Of a stretch of DNA of 56,969 nt, positions 37,340 to 46,200 are shown one piece after another. The stretch lies in NCBI GenBank assembly GCA_963813345.1, contig CAWEYR010000009.1:1-56969 (forward strand), in the 5' to 3' direction. The notes below the pieces were generated by a model. It was not told the origin of the DNA. It made no database searches and saw only the letters and a program-made list of their open reading frames with translations. Source of the DNA: CAWDDA01 sp963813345 (GTDB lineage: Bacteria; Acidobacteriota; Blastocatellia; RBC074). Within the stretch, counting starts at the first letter, position 1. Each line of letters starts with the position of its first letter. The translations under genes and the position numbers were made by a program.

Positions 37340-37897
37340 TCACACCTTCATAATCTCGTCTTCTTTGTGCTTTGCGAGCTCGGCGACGCGAGCGATGTAC
37401 TGATCGGTGAGTTTCTGAATCTCGGCGAGGCCATCCTTTTCCTGATCTTCTGATATCAGCTTATCCTTCAGGGCCTTTTTCAGCTTTTCATTCGAATCGC
37501 GACGGATGTTTCGTACAGCAGTCTTGTGCTCTTCAGCCATTTCGCTGACGAGCTTGGCGAGCTGTTTTCGGCGCTCCTCGGTCAGAGGTGGAATCGGTAT
37601 GCGAATGAGTTTCCCATCATTGGCAGGGTTCAGTCCAAGCTCGGAACTGAGAATCGCCTTTTCAATAGCCTGCATCTGCGAGGGATCAAATGGCTGAATT
37701 GTCAGCAGCGAGGCTTCGGGAGCGTGGATTGTCGCGATCTGATTGAGTGGCATCTGAGTGCCGTAGTAATCGACTGTAATGGAATCGAGAATGCCGGTTG
37801 ATGCGCGACCGGTTCGAACTGAACCCAGCTTGCGACGAAGGTCTTCGATTGCGTGGTCCATACGGTTCTTTGCATCCCTGGCGACCTCTTTTGTCAT
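37340..37897 (-). CDS. frr: Ribosome recycling factor
   Basis: Splits post-termination ribosomes with EF-G. 185 residues: LGSVRTGRASTGILDSITVD, YYGTQMPLNQIATIHAPEAS, LTIQPFDPSQMQAIEKAIL, IRIPIPPLTEERRKQLAKLV and VRNIRRDSNEKLKKALKD span the three-helix bundle and the hinge. The start overlaps the pyrH stop by 4 bases. Confidence 0.98.
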   Translation of the reverse strand: MTKEVARDAKNRMDHAIEDLRRKLGSVRTGRASTGILDSITVDYYGTQMPLNQIATIHAPEASLLTIQPFDPSQMQAIEKAILSSELGLNPANDGKLIRIPIPPLTEERRKQLAKLVSEMAEEHKTAVRNIRRDSNEKLKKALKDKLISEDQEKDGLAEIQKLTDQYIARVAELAKHKEDEIMKV

Positions 37898-38661
37898 TTT
37901 GCACCTCCGTCGTCTGCACCCGCTTTCACCGTACGCACGACGGAACCTATTTTCTCGCCGATGACAGCGCGTCTGATGTTTCCCGCCTGAGTCATGTCGA
38001 AGACAATAATTGGCAGGTTGTTATCCATACAGAGCGAGACCGCGGACGCATCCATAACCGCCAATTGATCCTGCAGGACCCGCTTGTGGCTGAGCTCGTC
38101 GATCTTGACAGCAGTCGAATCCTTGCGCGGATCCGCCGTGTAGATACCACCTACGCGCGTTGCTTTCATGATTACGTCAGCCTGTATTTCGAGCGCACGA
38201 AGCGCGGCAGCCGAGTCAGTAGTAAAAAACGGCTGGCCTATTCCGGCTGCGAAAAGAACGATGCGCCCCTTTTCGAGGTGACGAACTGCGCGCCGCCGAA
38301 TGAACGGCTCTGCAATCTCGCGCATTTCGATAGCGGATACGAGGCGTGTGTATGCGCCCAGCTTCTCGAGAGCATCCTGCAGGGCAACCGCGTTCATGAC
38401 GGTCGCGAGCATCCCCATATAATCTGCAGAAGCGCGGTCCATACCGGCCGTGCTGGCCTTGAGGCCACGGAAGATGTTGCCGCCGCCAACAACAAGAGCC
38501 GTCTCTGCTCCGATATCGGCTACACCCTTGATCTCCTGGGCCACGCGGTTGACTACTTGAGGATCGATGCCATATCCGACATCGCCCATGAGTGCTTCAC
38601 CGCTCAGTTTGAGCAGGATACGCTTGTACGCAGGTCGAGGACTGGTTGCTTGCTCGGGCAC
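37894..38661 (-). CDS. pyrH: UMP kinase
   Basis: Phosphorylates UMP to UDP; amino-acid-kinase fold, usually a GTP-activated, UTP-inhibited hexamer. Motifs: RILLKLSGEALMGDVGYGID, ALVVGGGNIFRG, FFTTDSAAALRALEI and GIYTADPRKDSTAVKIDELS. 255 residues, with a slightly extended N-terminus (MPEQATSPRPAYK). It sits 6 bases after tsf and overlaps frr by 4 bases, the conserved tsf-pyrH-frr order. Confidence 0.98.
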   Translation of the reverse strand: MPEQATSPRPAYKRILLKLSGEALMGDVGYGIDPQVVNRVAQEIKGVADIGAETALVVGGGNIFRGLKASTAGMDRASADYMGMLATVMNAVALQDALEKLGAYTRLVSAIEMREIAEPFIRRRAVRHLEKGRIVLFAAGIGQPFFTTDSAAALRALEIQADVIMKATRVGGIYTADPRKDSTAVKIDELSHKRVLQDQLAVMDASAVSLCMDNNLPIIVFDMTQAGNIRRAVIGEKIGSVVRTVKAGADDGGAK

Positions 38662-38667
38662 GCTCCC

Positions 38668-39327
38668 TCACTTGATTGCAGCAGCTACTTCGCTCGCGAA
38701 ATCGTCACTTCGCTTTTCGAGACCTTCCCCCATCTTGTAACGCGTGAAGCGGCGGACATTAACCTTTTCGCCGGTCTCAGCCGAGATGCGCGATACGAGC
38801 TCGGCGATCGTGATCGCCTGATCGCGGACAAAAGGCTGCTCGAGGAGGACTGACTCCGTGAAGAACTTCTCGAGCCGGCCGTCCACCATCTTATCAATGA
38901 TATTCTGCGGCTTGCTCGTGTTCTTCGGATCGGCAAGAGCCTGCCCTCGCGCGATCTCACGCTCCTTTTCGACGATCTCTGCCGGCACATCGGTCTTGGC
39001 TACATACTGCGGTTCTGCCGCGCAGATATGCATCGCCAGATCCTTGACGAAGCGCTGAAAATCCTCGGTACGCGCTACAAAATCAGTCTCGCAGTTGACT
39101 TCAACGAGGACGCCGATCTTGCCACCCATGTGGATATAGGAGCCAACGATTCCTTCGGCAGCGATGCGGCCCTCGCGCTTCTTTGCACTTGCCAGACCGG
39201 CTTTGCGTAGAATATCGATCGCCTGGTCTTCGTTGCCACTGGCTTCTGTCAACGCCTTCTTGCATTCCATCACTCCTGCACCAGTCTTCTCGCGCAGTTT
39301 TTTTATCATTTCAGGAGTTATTGCCAT
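38668..39327 (-). CDS. tsf: Elongation factor Ts
   Basis: Nucleotide exchange factor for EF-Tu. Starts with a UBA-like helix region (ITPEMIKKLREKTGAGVMEC, KKALTEASGNEDQAIDILRK), then the core signature GSYIHMGGKIGVLVEVNCET DF split across the EF-Tu contact. 219 residues, the shorter form with one reduced core subdomain. It is preceded by a strong terminator after rpsB and followed directly by pyrH. Confidence 0.98.
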   Translation of the reverse strand: MAITPEMIKKLREKTGAGVMECKKALTEASGNEDQAIDILRKAGLASAKKREGRIAAEGIVGSYIHMGGKIGVLVEVNCETDFVARTEDFQRFVKDLAMHICAAEPQYVAKTDVPAEIVEKEREIARGQALADPKNTSKPQNIIDKMVDGRLEKFFTESVLLEQPFVRDQAITIAELVSRISAETGEKVNVRRFTRYKMGEGLEKRSDDFASEVAAAIK

Positions 39328-39392
39328 CTCTAGACTTCCTGCCTTCTACCTTTAGTTAAATAACCTAAATTGTTGTGTTGTACATGTTCTGC

Positions 39393-39428
39393 AAAAACGG
39401 CGCGAGCCTTGTTAAGGGCCGCGCCGTT
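39393..39428 (-). terminator. Rho-independent terminator or attenuator after rpsB
   Basis: On the minus strand AACGGCGCGGCCCTT pairs with AAGGCTCGCGCCGTT around a short AAC loop, followed at once by TTTTTGC. It lies 57 bases after the rpsB stop and 66 bases before tsf, so it should limit read-through from rpsB into tsf-pyrH-frr. Confidence 0.82.
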
Positions 39429-39484
39429 AGTGCGTTTGTCCGATAAGCGGGCTGAAGGCGACTGCTCTGCAGCGCCCGCGAGCC

Positions 39485-40660
39485 TTAAGCTATCATTTCC
39501 GCAGCGCCTGCCTCTGATGATGCCGTTTCAACAGGGACTGACTGTGATGCCGATTCGACCGGAGTCTCGGCGTCAGTTCCCGCGGTAGTGGCGGCTTTTG
39601 GTTGTTCAAGCGGCGCAGTTTCGGCCCCTGGCTCTGCCCCTCGTTCCGTTTCGGGAACGGCGGGATTCTCTGCTGGAGCGCTTTCAGCCGGCGTTGGCGG
39701 AGCGGCTTGCTCTGCCGCTGGTGCCGGAGACGACGGTGATGACGCTGGCGCCGCCGGTGATGCTTGCGGTGCTGCCGCTACACCGAGTATCGGGCGCTGA
39801 CGCCGTTCACGCGGCGGACGATCTCCACGATCGGGCCGATCTGACCGGCGCTCGCGTCGCTCGCCTCTTTCACCTCGCTCACGCCGAGGTCTTGCGGGCG
39901 TTTCACCTGCCTGGCCTGCGGCTGCCGCCTGCTCAGCCTGGATAGCCGCCTCTTCCGTCTCTTTCTGTTGCGCGAGCTGCTGGCCTTCCAGAACTGCATC
40001 GGCCATTCGCGACGCAAAGAGTCTGACTGCGCGCAGTGCATCGTCGTTGCCAGGAATGATGAAATCGACCCCTTCAGGGCTGCAGTTGGTATCGACAACC
40101 GCAATCACCGGAATGCCAAGCCGGTTGGCCTCTTTGACTGCAATCTCTTCTTTGTTTGTGTCGATCACAAAGATTGCGTCCGGCAGCCGTTTCATCTCTT
40201 TTATGCCTGAGAGATTCTTTTCCAGTGCCTGCCGCTCGCGGTCGAGGTGAAGGCGCTCTTTCTTGGCAAACTGTTCGATGCGGCCATCAGCCTGCATGGC
40301 TTCAATTTCTTTCAGCCGCTTGATCGACTTCTGAATGGTCGCAAAGTTCGTAAGCAGACCGCCGAGCCATCGCTGATTGACGAAGTACTGATTGCACCGG
40401 ACAGCTTCGTCGCGGATTGCATCCTGAGCCTGTCTCTTGGTGCCTACAAAGAGAACTGTTTTGTTGGTTCCCTGACCCGTCAAGTCAGTGATGTACTTGA
40501 TGGCATCCTTGAACATTCGTTGCGTCTTCTGCAGGTCAATGATGTAGATACCATTGCGCTCACCGAAGATGAATTCCTTGGTCTTCGGATTCCAGCGTCT
40601 GACCTGATGCCCGAAGTGGACGCCCGCTTCAAGCAATTCTTTCATTGTGACTGTCGCCAA
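39485..40660 (-). CDS. rpsB: 30S ribosomal protein S2 with a long C-terminal extension
   Basis: Small-subunit protein needed for S1 attachment. The core (residues 1-235) is standard: MKELLEAGVHFGHQVRRWNP, YIIDLQKTQRMFKDAI, FVNQRWLGGLLTNFATIQKS and IPVIAVVDTNCSPEGVDFII. After about residue 240 it carries roughly 150 extra residues: an Arg/Glu/Asp-rich stretch (RRERGERGERRERRSDRPDR), then a long Ala/Pro/Glu low-complexity tail. The total is 391 residues against the usual 230-260. The tail reads in one open frame with normal codon use, so it is probably real. It lies between rpsI and tsf, with a terminator after it. Confidence 0.97.
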   Translation of the reverse strand: MATVTMKELLEAGVHFGHQVRRWNPKTKEFIFGERNGIYIIDLQKTQRMFKDAIKYITDLTGQGTNKTVLFVGTKRQAQDAIRDEAVRCNQYFVNQRWLGGLLTNFATIQKSIKRLKEIEAMQADGRIEQFAKKERLHLDRERQALEKNLSGIKEMKRLPDAIFVIDTNKEEIAVKEANRLGIPVIAVVDTNCSPEGVDFIIPGNDDALRAVRLFASRMADAVLEGQQLAQQKETEEAAIQAEQAAAAGQAGETPARPRRERGERGERRERRSDRPDRGDRPPRERRQRPILGVAAAPQASPAAPASSPSSPAPAAEQAAPPTPAESAPAENPAVPETERGAEPGAETAPLEQPKAATTAGTDAETPVESASQSVPVETASSEAGAAEMIA

Positions 40661-40775
40661 ACTCTCCTCCTTAGGTTTATGTACTCACCCGCTCCAGTTC
40701 GCTTTCTGATCAACCTGGATCGACAGCGAACAACCGCTTCGCGGGGCGGGTAATGGATTTCAGCAGAAAGCTGAA

Positions 40776-41180
40776 TTAACGCTTCGAGAATTGGAAACGC
40801 TTGCGCGCACCCTTCTGACCGTACTTCTTGCGCTCTTTAGCGCGCGGATCACGGGTCAGCAGGCCCGCTTTCTTGAGGCGTTTGCGGAGCTCAGCATTGA
40901 ACTCGCAGAGTGCTCTCGCGATTCCGTGGCGCACTGCGCCAGCCTGCCCGGCCATTCCTCCGCCATCAACGTTCACAAGGACATCGAACTTCCCAAGTGT
41001 GTCGGTCAATTGCAGCGGCTGGCGGATAATCATCCTCAGCGTCTCATTCTTGAAATAGACATCGATTGAGTCCCGGTTGACCTTGAAGTCACCGGTACCA
41101 GGTCGCAGATAGACACGAGCCGTCGCGCTTTTGCGTCGACCCGTTCCATAAAACTGAATATCAGCCACGTTTGAACTCAC
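40776..41180 (-). CDS. rpsI: 30S ribosomal protein S9
   Basis: S9, whose C-terminal tail reaches the decoding centre. IQFYGTGRRKSATARVYLRP, VLVNVDGGGMAGQAGAVRHG and the basic tail RDPRAKERKKYGQKGARKRF ending FSKR are typical. 134 residues from GTG at 41180. A second GTG at 41168 (VADIQFYGTG) has GAGGAG better spaced upstream and may be the real start. It is 46 bases after rplM. Confidence 0.97.
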   Translation of the reverse strand: MSSNVADIQFYGTGRRKSATARVYLRPGTGDFKVNRDSIDVYFKNETLRMIIRQPLQLTDTLGKFDVLVNVDGGGMAGQAGAVRHGIARALCEFNAELRKRLKKAGLLTRDPRAKERKKYGQKGARKRFQFSKR

Positions 41181-41226
41181 TCCTCTACTGGGAAACCGTC
41201 AATTGCTCGATCCTGCTCTTATTCTA

Positions 41227-41682
41227 CTATTGCCTCTGTTGCTGGGCCGCGACAGGCCGTGACTCCGGCTTTTGTGCTCCGTGCGGATGCTCGGCGCCGG
41301 CATAGACCTTGAGTTTGCTGCCCATGGCACGACCAAGCTTGCTCTTGGGAAGCATTCCCTTGACTGCCAGCTCCACGACCCTTGCCGGATTCTTGGCCAT
41401 CAGGTCGCGTGCCCGCGTTTCCTTCAGACCTCCAGGCCAGCCGCTATGGTGCCGATACATCTTATCGTTCAGTTTGTTCCCTCTGATAACGACCTTTGAG
41501 GCATTGATGACAATGACGTGATCGCCCAGATCGAGAAACGGTGTGTAGGTCGGTTTGTGTTTTCCGGTAAGCAGGTGAGCGACCTCACTCGCCAAACGAC
41601 CGACAGGCACGCCCGAAGCATCGACAACGTGCCATTTCCTGTGATCCTCGAGCCCTTTGCCGCTCGGAAAGTAGGTCGACAT
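41227..41682 (-). CDS. rplM: 50S ribosomal protein L13
   Basis: Early assembly protein of the large subunit. Signatures: KWHVVDASGVPVGRLASEVA, LLTGKHKPTYTPFLDLGDHV, YRHHSGWPGGLKETRARDLM and AVKGMLPKSKLGRAMGSKLK. The start at 41682 (MSTYFPSG) is preferred over an upstream in-frame codon: GGGGGAG lies just before it and the longer form lacks homology. About 151 residues with a slightly Gln-rich tail (VAAQQQRQ). First gene of the ribosomal block. Confidence 0.97.
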   Translation of the reverse strand: MSTYFPSGKGLEDHRKWHVVDASGVPVGRLASEVAHLLTGKHKPTYTPFLDLGDHVIVINASKVVIRGNKLNDKMYRHHSGWPGGLKETRARDLMAKNPARVVELAVKGMLPKSKLGRAMGSKLKVYAGAEHPHGAQKPESRPVAAQQQRQ

Positions 41683-41724
41683 AGATATAAACTCCCCCAT
41701 CAATCCAAAAAAAGGCGAACGCAA

Positions 41725-41753
41725 AGAATATTAAAAACCCACACTTATGTCAA
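41725..41753 (-). promoter_or_regulatory. Sigma-70-type promoter for rplM-rpsI
   Basis: On the minus strand TTGACA (41753-41748) and TATTCT (41730-41725) are separated by exactly 17 bases. The expected start site gives a leader of about 36 bases before the rplM ATG, with GGGGGAG as binding site. It is one of the best consensus matches in the window. Confidence 0.82.
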
Positions 41754-41789
41754 GGCAACCAGTTACAGAAGACAGATCAAACACACGAG

Positions 41790-41895
41790 GTTTGAGTTCA
41801 AGCTTCAGCTTGTGGTTGAATGCGAACCCCCTGGATTCCTCTGAATGCTTTGAAGGCAATTGTGCCAGAGCAAGCTAAAGCTTGAACTCAAGCTC
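41790..41895. repeat. Interspersed inverted repeat, family C copy 4
   Basis: Outer arms GTTTGAGTTCAAGCTTCAGC and GCTAAAGCTTGAACTCAAGC with a poorly paired centre of about 60 bases. It occupies the divergent gap between rplM and leuS. Confidence 0.88.
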
Positions 41896-41899
41896 AACC

Positions 41900-41929
41900 T
41901 TGAATGCACCAATTCCAACTGTGTAATAT
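41900..41929 (+). promoter_or_regulatory. Possible promoter upstream of leuS
   Basis: TTGAAT (41900-41905) and TAATAT (41924-41929) are spaced by 18 bases, about 157 bases before the leuS ATG. The remaining leader (41930-42085) shows no gene, T-box specifier pattern or terminator that I could recognise. Confidence 0.35.
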
Positions 41930-42085
41930 GCTAACTCGATGCATCGAAAGATCGAGAAGAATCTGCTCTCCCTTACCTTGCAGCCCAGTTGATATACTGG
42001 CGCTGCGCGTCCTGATACCTGAATCTAATTCAAGAGTTCCCGTCGTTGATTGAGAGACGCTCGTAGGTCCTGTAGGCTCAAGTAT

Positions 42086-44693
42086 ATGAACGAAAAGTAC
42101 TCTCCCGGTGAGATTGAAGAAAAACAACGAAAGCGGTGGGCTGGCAACCGAACCTTCGAGGTCGATACCGATCCCGCCCGGCAGAAGTATTACTGCCTGG
42201 AAATGCTGCCGTACCCGTCTGGTCGGATCCATATGGGGCACGTTCGCAATTACTCGATTGGTGACGCCCTCTGCTGTTTTCAGCGGATGCAGGGGCTAAA
42301 CGTTCTCCATCCAATGGGCTGGGATGCCTTTGGCATGCCAGCGGAGAACGCTGCAATCAGGAACAATGCGCGACCCGATCGCTGGACGTTCGACAATATC
42401 GACGCCATGCGAAGCCAGCTGCAGGAGATGGGTTTTGGCTACGATTGGCGCCGCGAGATCGCCTCGTGTGTTCCGGAATACTATCGATGGAATCAATGGT
42501 TCTTTCTCGAAATGTGGAAGCGCGACCTGCTATACCGCAGAGTCGCGACCGTCAACTGGTGTCCGAAGTGCAACACGTCGCTCGCGAACGAGCAGGCCGA
42601 AGGAGGTTTCTGCTGGCGTCACGAAGACACGCCCGTTGAACAGCGTGAGCTCGAGCAATGGTTCATACGAGTGACGCGGTACGCTGAGGAACTGCTCGAC
42701 GATCTCGACACTCTCGAAGACGGTTGGCCTGAGCGTGTTCTGACGATGCAGCGAAACTGGATCGGCCGCAGCCAGGGCGCGGAGGTTGACTTTGCAGTCG
42801 CCGGTGATCCGTCGAGCAAGATCCGCATCTTTACGACGCGCATCGACACGATCTTCGGTGCAAATGCGATCATTGTCTCGCCGGAGCACGAATTGATTGA
42901 TGGCCTGATCTCGAACGGTACCATTCGAGCTGACGTAAAGGACTTCGTCGAGCGGATACGAGCGCTTTCGCGCGACGATCGAAACGCCGAGGGAACTGAA
43001 AAGCAGGGAATCGATATTGGAATCGAGGCAGTGAATCCCTTCAGCGGCGAGAAGCTGCCGGTGTGGACGGCTAATTTTGTACTCACCGGTTACGGCACAG
43101 GGGCGATCATGAGCGTGCCTGCGCACGACGAACGTGACTTCGAATTCTCGAAGAAGTTCGGCTTGCCGATTCCGAGAGTAATCAAGCTCGTTGGGAGCTC
43201 TGAAGCGGATGATGCTCCCGTAGAGGTGCCGTTTACGGCGAAAGATGAAACTGGGATCCTGATCAACTCCGGGCAGTTCAGCGGGATGGCTGTCCCGCGA
43301 GCGATCGAGGCGATGACCGGGCATGCCGAGAAGGCCGGCTTCGGCAAGGCGCAGACTAACTACAGGATTCGTGATTGGGGCGTCTCGCGACAGCGCGCCT
43401 GGGGGACGCCAATTCCATTCGTCTATTGTCCGACCGACGGCATAGTTCCCGTGCCTGAAGACAACCTGCCGGTGACGTTGCCTGATGATCTCAATTTCAA
43501 TACGCAAGGGTCACCTCTGGCTGAGCATCCGGGATTTGTCAACACAACGTGTCCTCGAGTGCGGCGGGCCGGCGCGGCGAGATACGGACACGATGGACAC
43601 TTTTGTCGATTCATCGTGGTACTACTTCCGGTATTGCGATCCGCACAACACCGCGGCACCTTTTTCGCGCGAGGCAGCGGCATACTGGACACCGGTAGAT
43701 CAATACATCGGCGGAATCGAGCACGCAGTCCTGCACCTTATTTACACGAGAGTCTGGACAAAGATCATGCGCGATATGGGACTCGTGACCTTCGATGAGC
43801 CCGTCAAGCGGCTGTTAACGCAAGGCATGGTCTGCCTGGCGACGCTGCGGTGCCCGGTTCACGACTATCTCTATCCGACCGAAGTAGCCGATGGAAAGTG
43901 CAGGCACTGCGGGCGCGTGGTTGAGGTCGGCCGTATTGAGAAGATGTCGAAGTCGAAGAAGAACACGGTCGATCCCGATGAGATGATCGGCAAGTTCGGG
44001 ACCGACACTGTGCGAATGTTCATGCTCTTTGCCGCCCCGCCAGAGAAAGATGTGGAATGGAGCGAAGCTGGGGCTGAGGGCGCCTTCAGATTTCTAAACC
44101 GCGTCTGGCGCATCACCTACAAGTGGCACGGTGAAATACAGGCAATCGATCGTTCGTATGCGGCATCTGCAGAATTCTCGACTGCAGCTCGCGGGTTGCG
44201 ACGCAAGACTCATCAAACGATCGCGCGAGTCACGCATGACATCCGGGATCGACTGCATTTCAATACTGCAATCGCTTCGCTTATGGAGCTGACGAACGAG
44301 CTTTATGCATTTGACGGCGGACTGAAAGATGCGCCATCGGCCTTGGATATGTTCGCTATCAGGGAAGCGCTCGAGGCACTGGCGAAAATGTTGAGCCCAT
44401 TCACTCCCCACATTGCCGAGGAACTGTGGGAGGGCCTGGGTCACGACGAGATTCTTGTTAGTTCGGCGTGGCCGTCATTCGACGCGGAACTCGCGAAGGC
44501 AGACGAACTGGAAATACCTGTTCAATTGAATGGCAAACTGGTTGCCCGCATCGTCGTTCCGGCGGATATTACAGATGACGCGCTCGCGGAGACAGCACTC
44601 GCGAATGATCGCGTCCAGGACCGGCTCAACGGCCGGCAGGTTGCAAAAACTATCGTCGTTCCGAAGCGGCTGGTAAACCTGGTTGCAAGGTAG
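42086..44693 (+). CDS. leuS: Leucyl-tRNA synthetase (frameshifted)
   Basis: Class I synthetase charging tRNA-Leu. The HIGH motif appears as GRIHMGHVRNYSIGD near 42230 and KMSKS as KMSKSKKNTVDPDEM near 43945. The editing domain includes TTRIDTIFGANAIIVSPEH and GTGAIMSVPAHDERDFEF, and the C-terminal anticodon region ends VPKRLVNLVAR. The start at 42086 (MNEKYSPGEIEEKQRKRW) is the family start. The frame changes at about 43556-43560: CCTCGAGTGCGG carries one extra base compared with the C-P-x-C-G zinc-loop pattern, and total length (2,608) is one base over a multiple of three. As an essential gene it must be intact in the cell. An LptE-like gene follows 9 bases later. Confidence 0.97.
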
Positions 44694-44702
44694 AATGAAC
44701 GT

Positions 44703-45230
44703 ATGAAACGTGTGCAGCTGGCGATTCTCGCTCCGTTACTTCTCGTGTCGAGCGGTTACGTCGAGTGTTACAAACCGGTCGGAAGAGGAGATGTGTTGCC
44801 AAAGCACATAAAAACGCTGGCAATTCCTCCCTTCCAGAATCCTAGTCTGCGCTTCAAGGTTGAGCAGCGATTCACAAGCGCGCTCATCGACGAAACTTTG
44901 CGCCGCGTGCGCAAGATCAATGTGGTCTCCTCGCCCGAAGGAGCAGACGCGGTGGTCAACGGAACAATCCGCAGCTTTCTTCTCAGGCCTCTGCTTCTCG
45001 ATGATTCAGGAAGGGCCCGCACTCTCGAAGTCACGGTCATCGTCGCTCTGACGGTTCGCGATCAGACAAAGAACAAAGTGATTTTCGACAATCAGAACTT
45101 CGTGTATCGAGGCGAATATGAAGTTGCCGGTGATCCTCAATCCTTCTTCAGTGAAGATGGACCCGCCGCCGACAGGCTCGCCCGTGATTTCGCTCGCAGT
45201 GTGGTCAGTACTATTTGGGAAGGCTTCTGA
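44703..45230 (+). CDS. LptE-like outer-membrane LPS-assembly protein
   Basis: 175 residues. A hydrophobic N-terminus (LAILAPLLLVSSGYVEC) precedes CYKPVGRGDVLPKHIKTLAI, the opening typical of acidobacterial LptE-family proteins. The rest has alternating beta and alpha segments and a late FYEF-like FVYRGEYEVAGD. LptE plugs the LptD barrel and helps deliver LPS to the surface. The Cys at residue 22 fits the mature start, but the residues before it (GYVEC) are a poor lipobox, so lipidation is uncertain. It is co-directional with leuS, 9 bases away. Confidence 0.75.
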   Translation: MKRVQLAILAPLLLVSSGYVECYKPVGRGDVLPKHIKTLAIPPFQNPSLRFKVEQRFTSALIDETLRRVRKINVVSSPEGADAVVNGTIRSFLLRPLLLDDSGRARTLEVTVIVALTVRDQTKNKVIFDNQNFVYRGEYEVAGDPQSFFSEDGPAADRLARDFARSVVSTIWEGF

Positions 45231-45278
45231 GGGGTTAGGGCTCGCAAACTAATTATATGGTGGGGCAAACAAGCGGTT

Positions 45279-45294
45279 TGTGGGATTTCCCACA
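45279..45294. promoter_or_regulatory. Palindromic Crp/Fnr-like operator candidate
   Basis: TGTGGGATTTCCCACA: two perfect 7-base arms with a TT centre, extendable to 10-base arms with one mismatch. The half-site TGTG..CACA resembles Crp/Fnr operators. It lies 184 bases before the Crp/Fnr-type gene and 48 bases after the LptE-like gene. There is no T-run, so a terminator is less likely. Confidence 0.45.
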
Positions 45295-45477
45295 CACAGG
45301 AGGGGATCTTGTTACCTTGAGATCGCTTATCTGTTAAGGTGGTACGGATAGTCTTAGGGCCGAACCGGCTCATTCTTTATTTGAAAATTCACTCTCGTCA
45401 TCGGGATCGGATTATGGAGTCCCTCCTTGTGCCGTCTGTGTTCGAAGAACCGCGACTGCAGAAAGAGGACCACTCCC

Positions 45478-46200
45478 ATGTCTCCGCAAACCACAGGTCT
45501 ATACGCTCCGATCGAAAACCGCTTGCTTGCGGCTCTCCCGATGGAAGACTATCAACGACTACATCCACATTTAGAACCCATCACCCTCAAACTGAAAGAG
45601 ATTGTTCAGGTTGCCGGGAAGCCAGCGAGCTATGTCTACTTTCCAAGTAAGTCGATCGTCTCCCTTGTGTCATTGATGCAGGACGGCCGTCGTGTCGAAG
45701 TTGGACTGGTAGGCGGTGAAGGGATGCTCAGCACGTCCTCGTTCATGGGGGGTGAGGGCTCGCCTAACGAAGGGATGGTCCAGGTGGCCAACGGCGGCCT
45801 GAGAATGAAGTCGGAGGTTCTGGTCGAAGAATTCAACCGTGGCGGAGCTTTGCAAGTGATCCTCCTGCGCTATGCCCAATCGCTCTTTTCGCAGGTTTCA
45901 CAGTGCGCCGCATGTAACAAGCTTCATTCGATCGAGAAACGTCTTGCCCGGTGGCTGCTCATGGTCAGCGACCGAACCAGGTCGGAGAAGATTACGATGA
46001 CGCAGGAACTGCTCGCAATCATGCTTGGCAGCGAGCGATCTGGAGTGACGCTGGCCGCCATCACGCTGCAAGAGGCAGGGCTCATCGCCTACAGCCGCGG
46101 CAGGATCACGATCCATGATCGGGCCGCACTGGAGGACGCCGCGTGCGAGTGTTATCCCATCATCAAGCGCACTTTTGTCCATTTCCTTGATGGGATCTAG
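45478..46200 (+). CDS. Crp/Fnr-family transcriptional regulator
   Basis: 240 residues: an N-terminal cyclic-nucleotide-binding-like beta roll (about 15-130, with VYFPSKSIVSLVSLMQDGRR and VGLVGGEGMLSTSSFMGG) and a C-terminal winged helix (about 165-225, with MTQELLAIMLGSERSGVTLA). It lacks the four-cysteine N-terminal cluster of Fnr and the full cAMP-site arginine pattern, so its ligand is unknown. The start at 45478 (MSPQTTGLYAPIENRL) is preferred over an upstream codon by homology to the family start. A palindromic site upstream suggests autoregulation. Monocistronic in appearance. Confidence 0.92.
   Translation: MSPQTTGLYAPIENRLLAALPMEDYQRLHPHLEPITLKLKEIVQVAGKPASYVYFPSKSIVSLVSLMQDGRRVEVGLVGGEGMLSTSSFMGGEGSPNEGMVQVANGGLRMKSEVLVEEFNRGGALQVILLRYAQSLFSQVSQCAACNKLHSIEKRLARWLLMVSDRTRSEKITMTQELLAIMLGSERSGVTLAAITLQEAGLIAYSRGRITIHDRAALEDAACECYPIIKRTFVHFLDGI

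Noticed and set aside
37798..38853. Plus-strand frame of 351 codons opposite frr, pyrH and tsf
   Set aside because: Three well-conserved minus-strand genes occupy the same DNA; the frame has no family pattern.
41930..42085. T-box or tRNA-like leader before leuS
   Set aside because: No T-box core sequence, specifier hairpin or terminator/antiterminator pair could be recognised, and no cloverleaf folds.
41894..42241. Open frame of about 115 codons on the minus strand across the leuS start
   Set aside because: It is antisense to the leuS N-terminus and the intergenic repeat, with no recognisable protein pattern or binding site.
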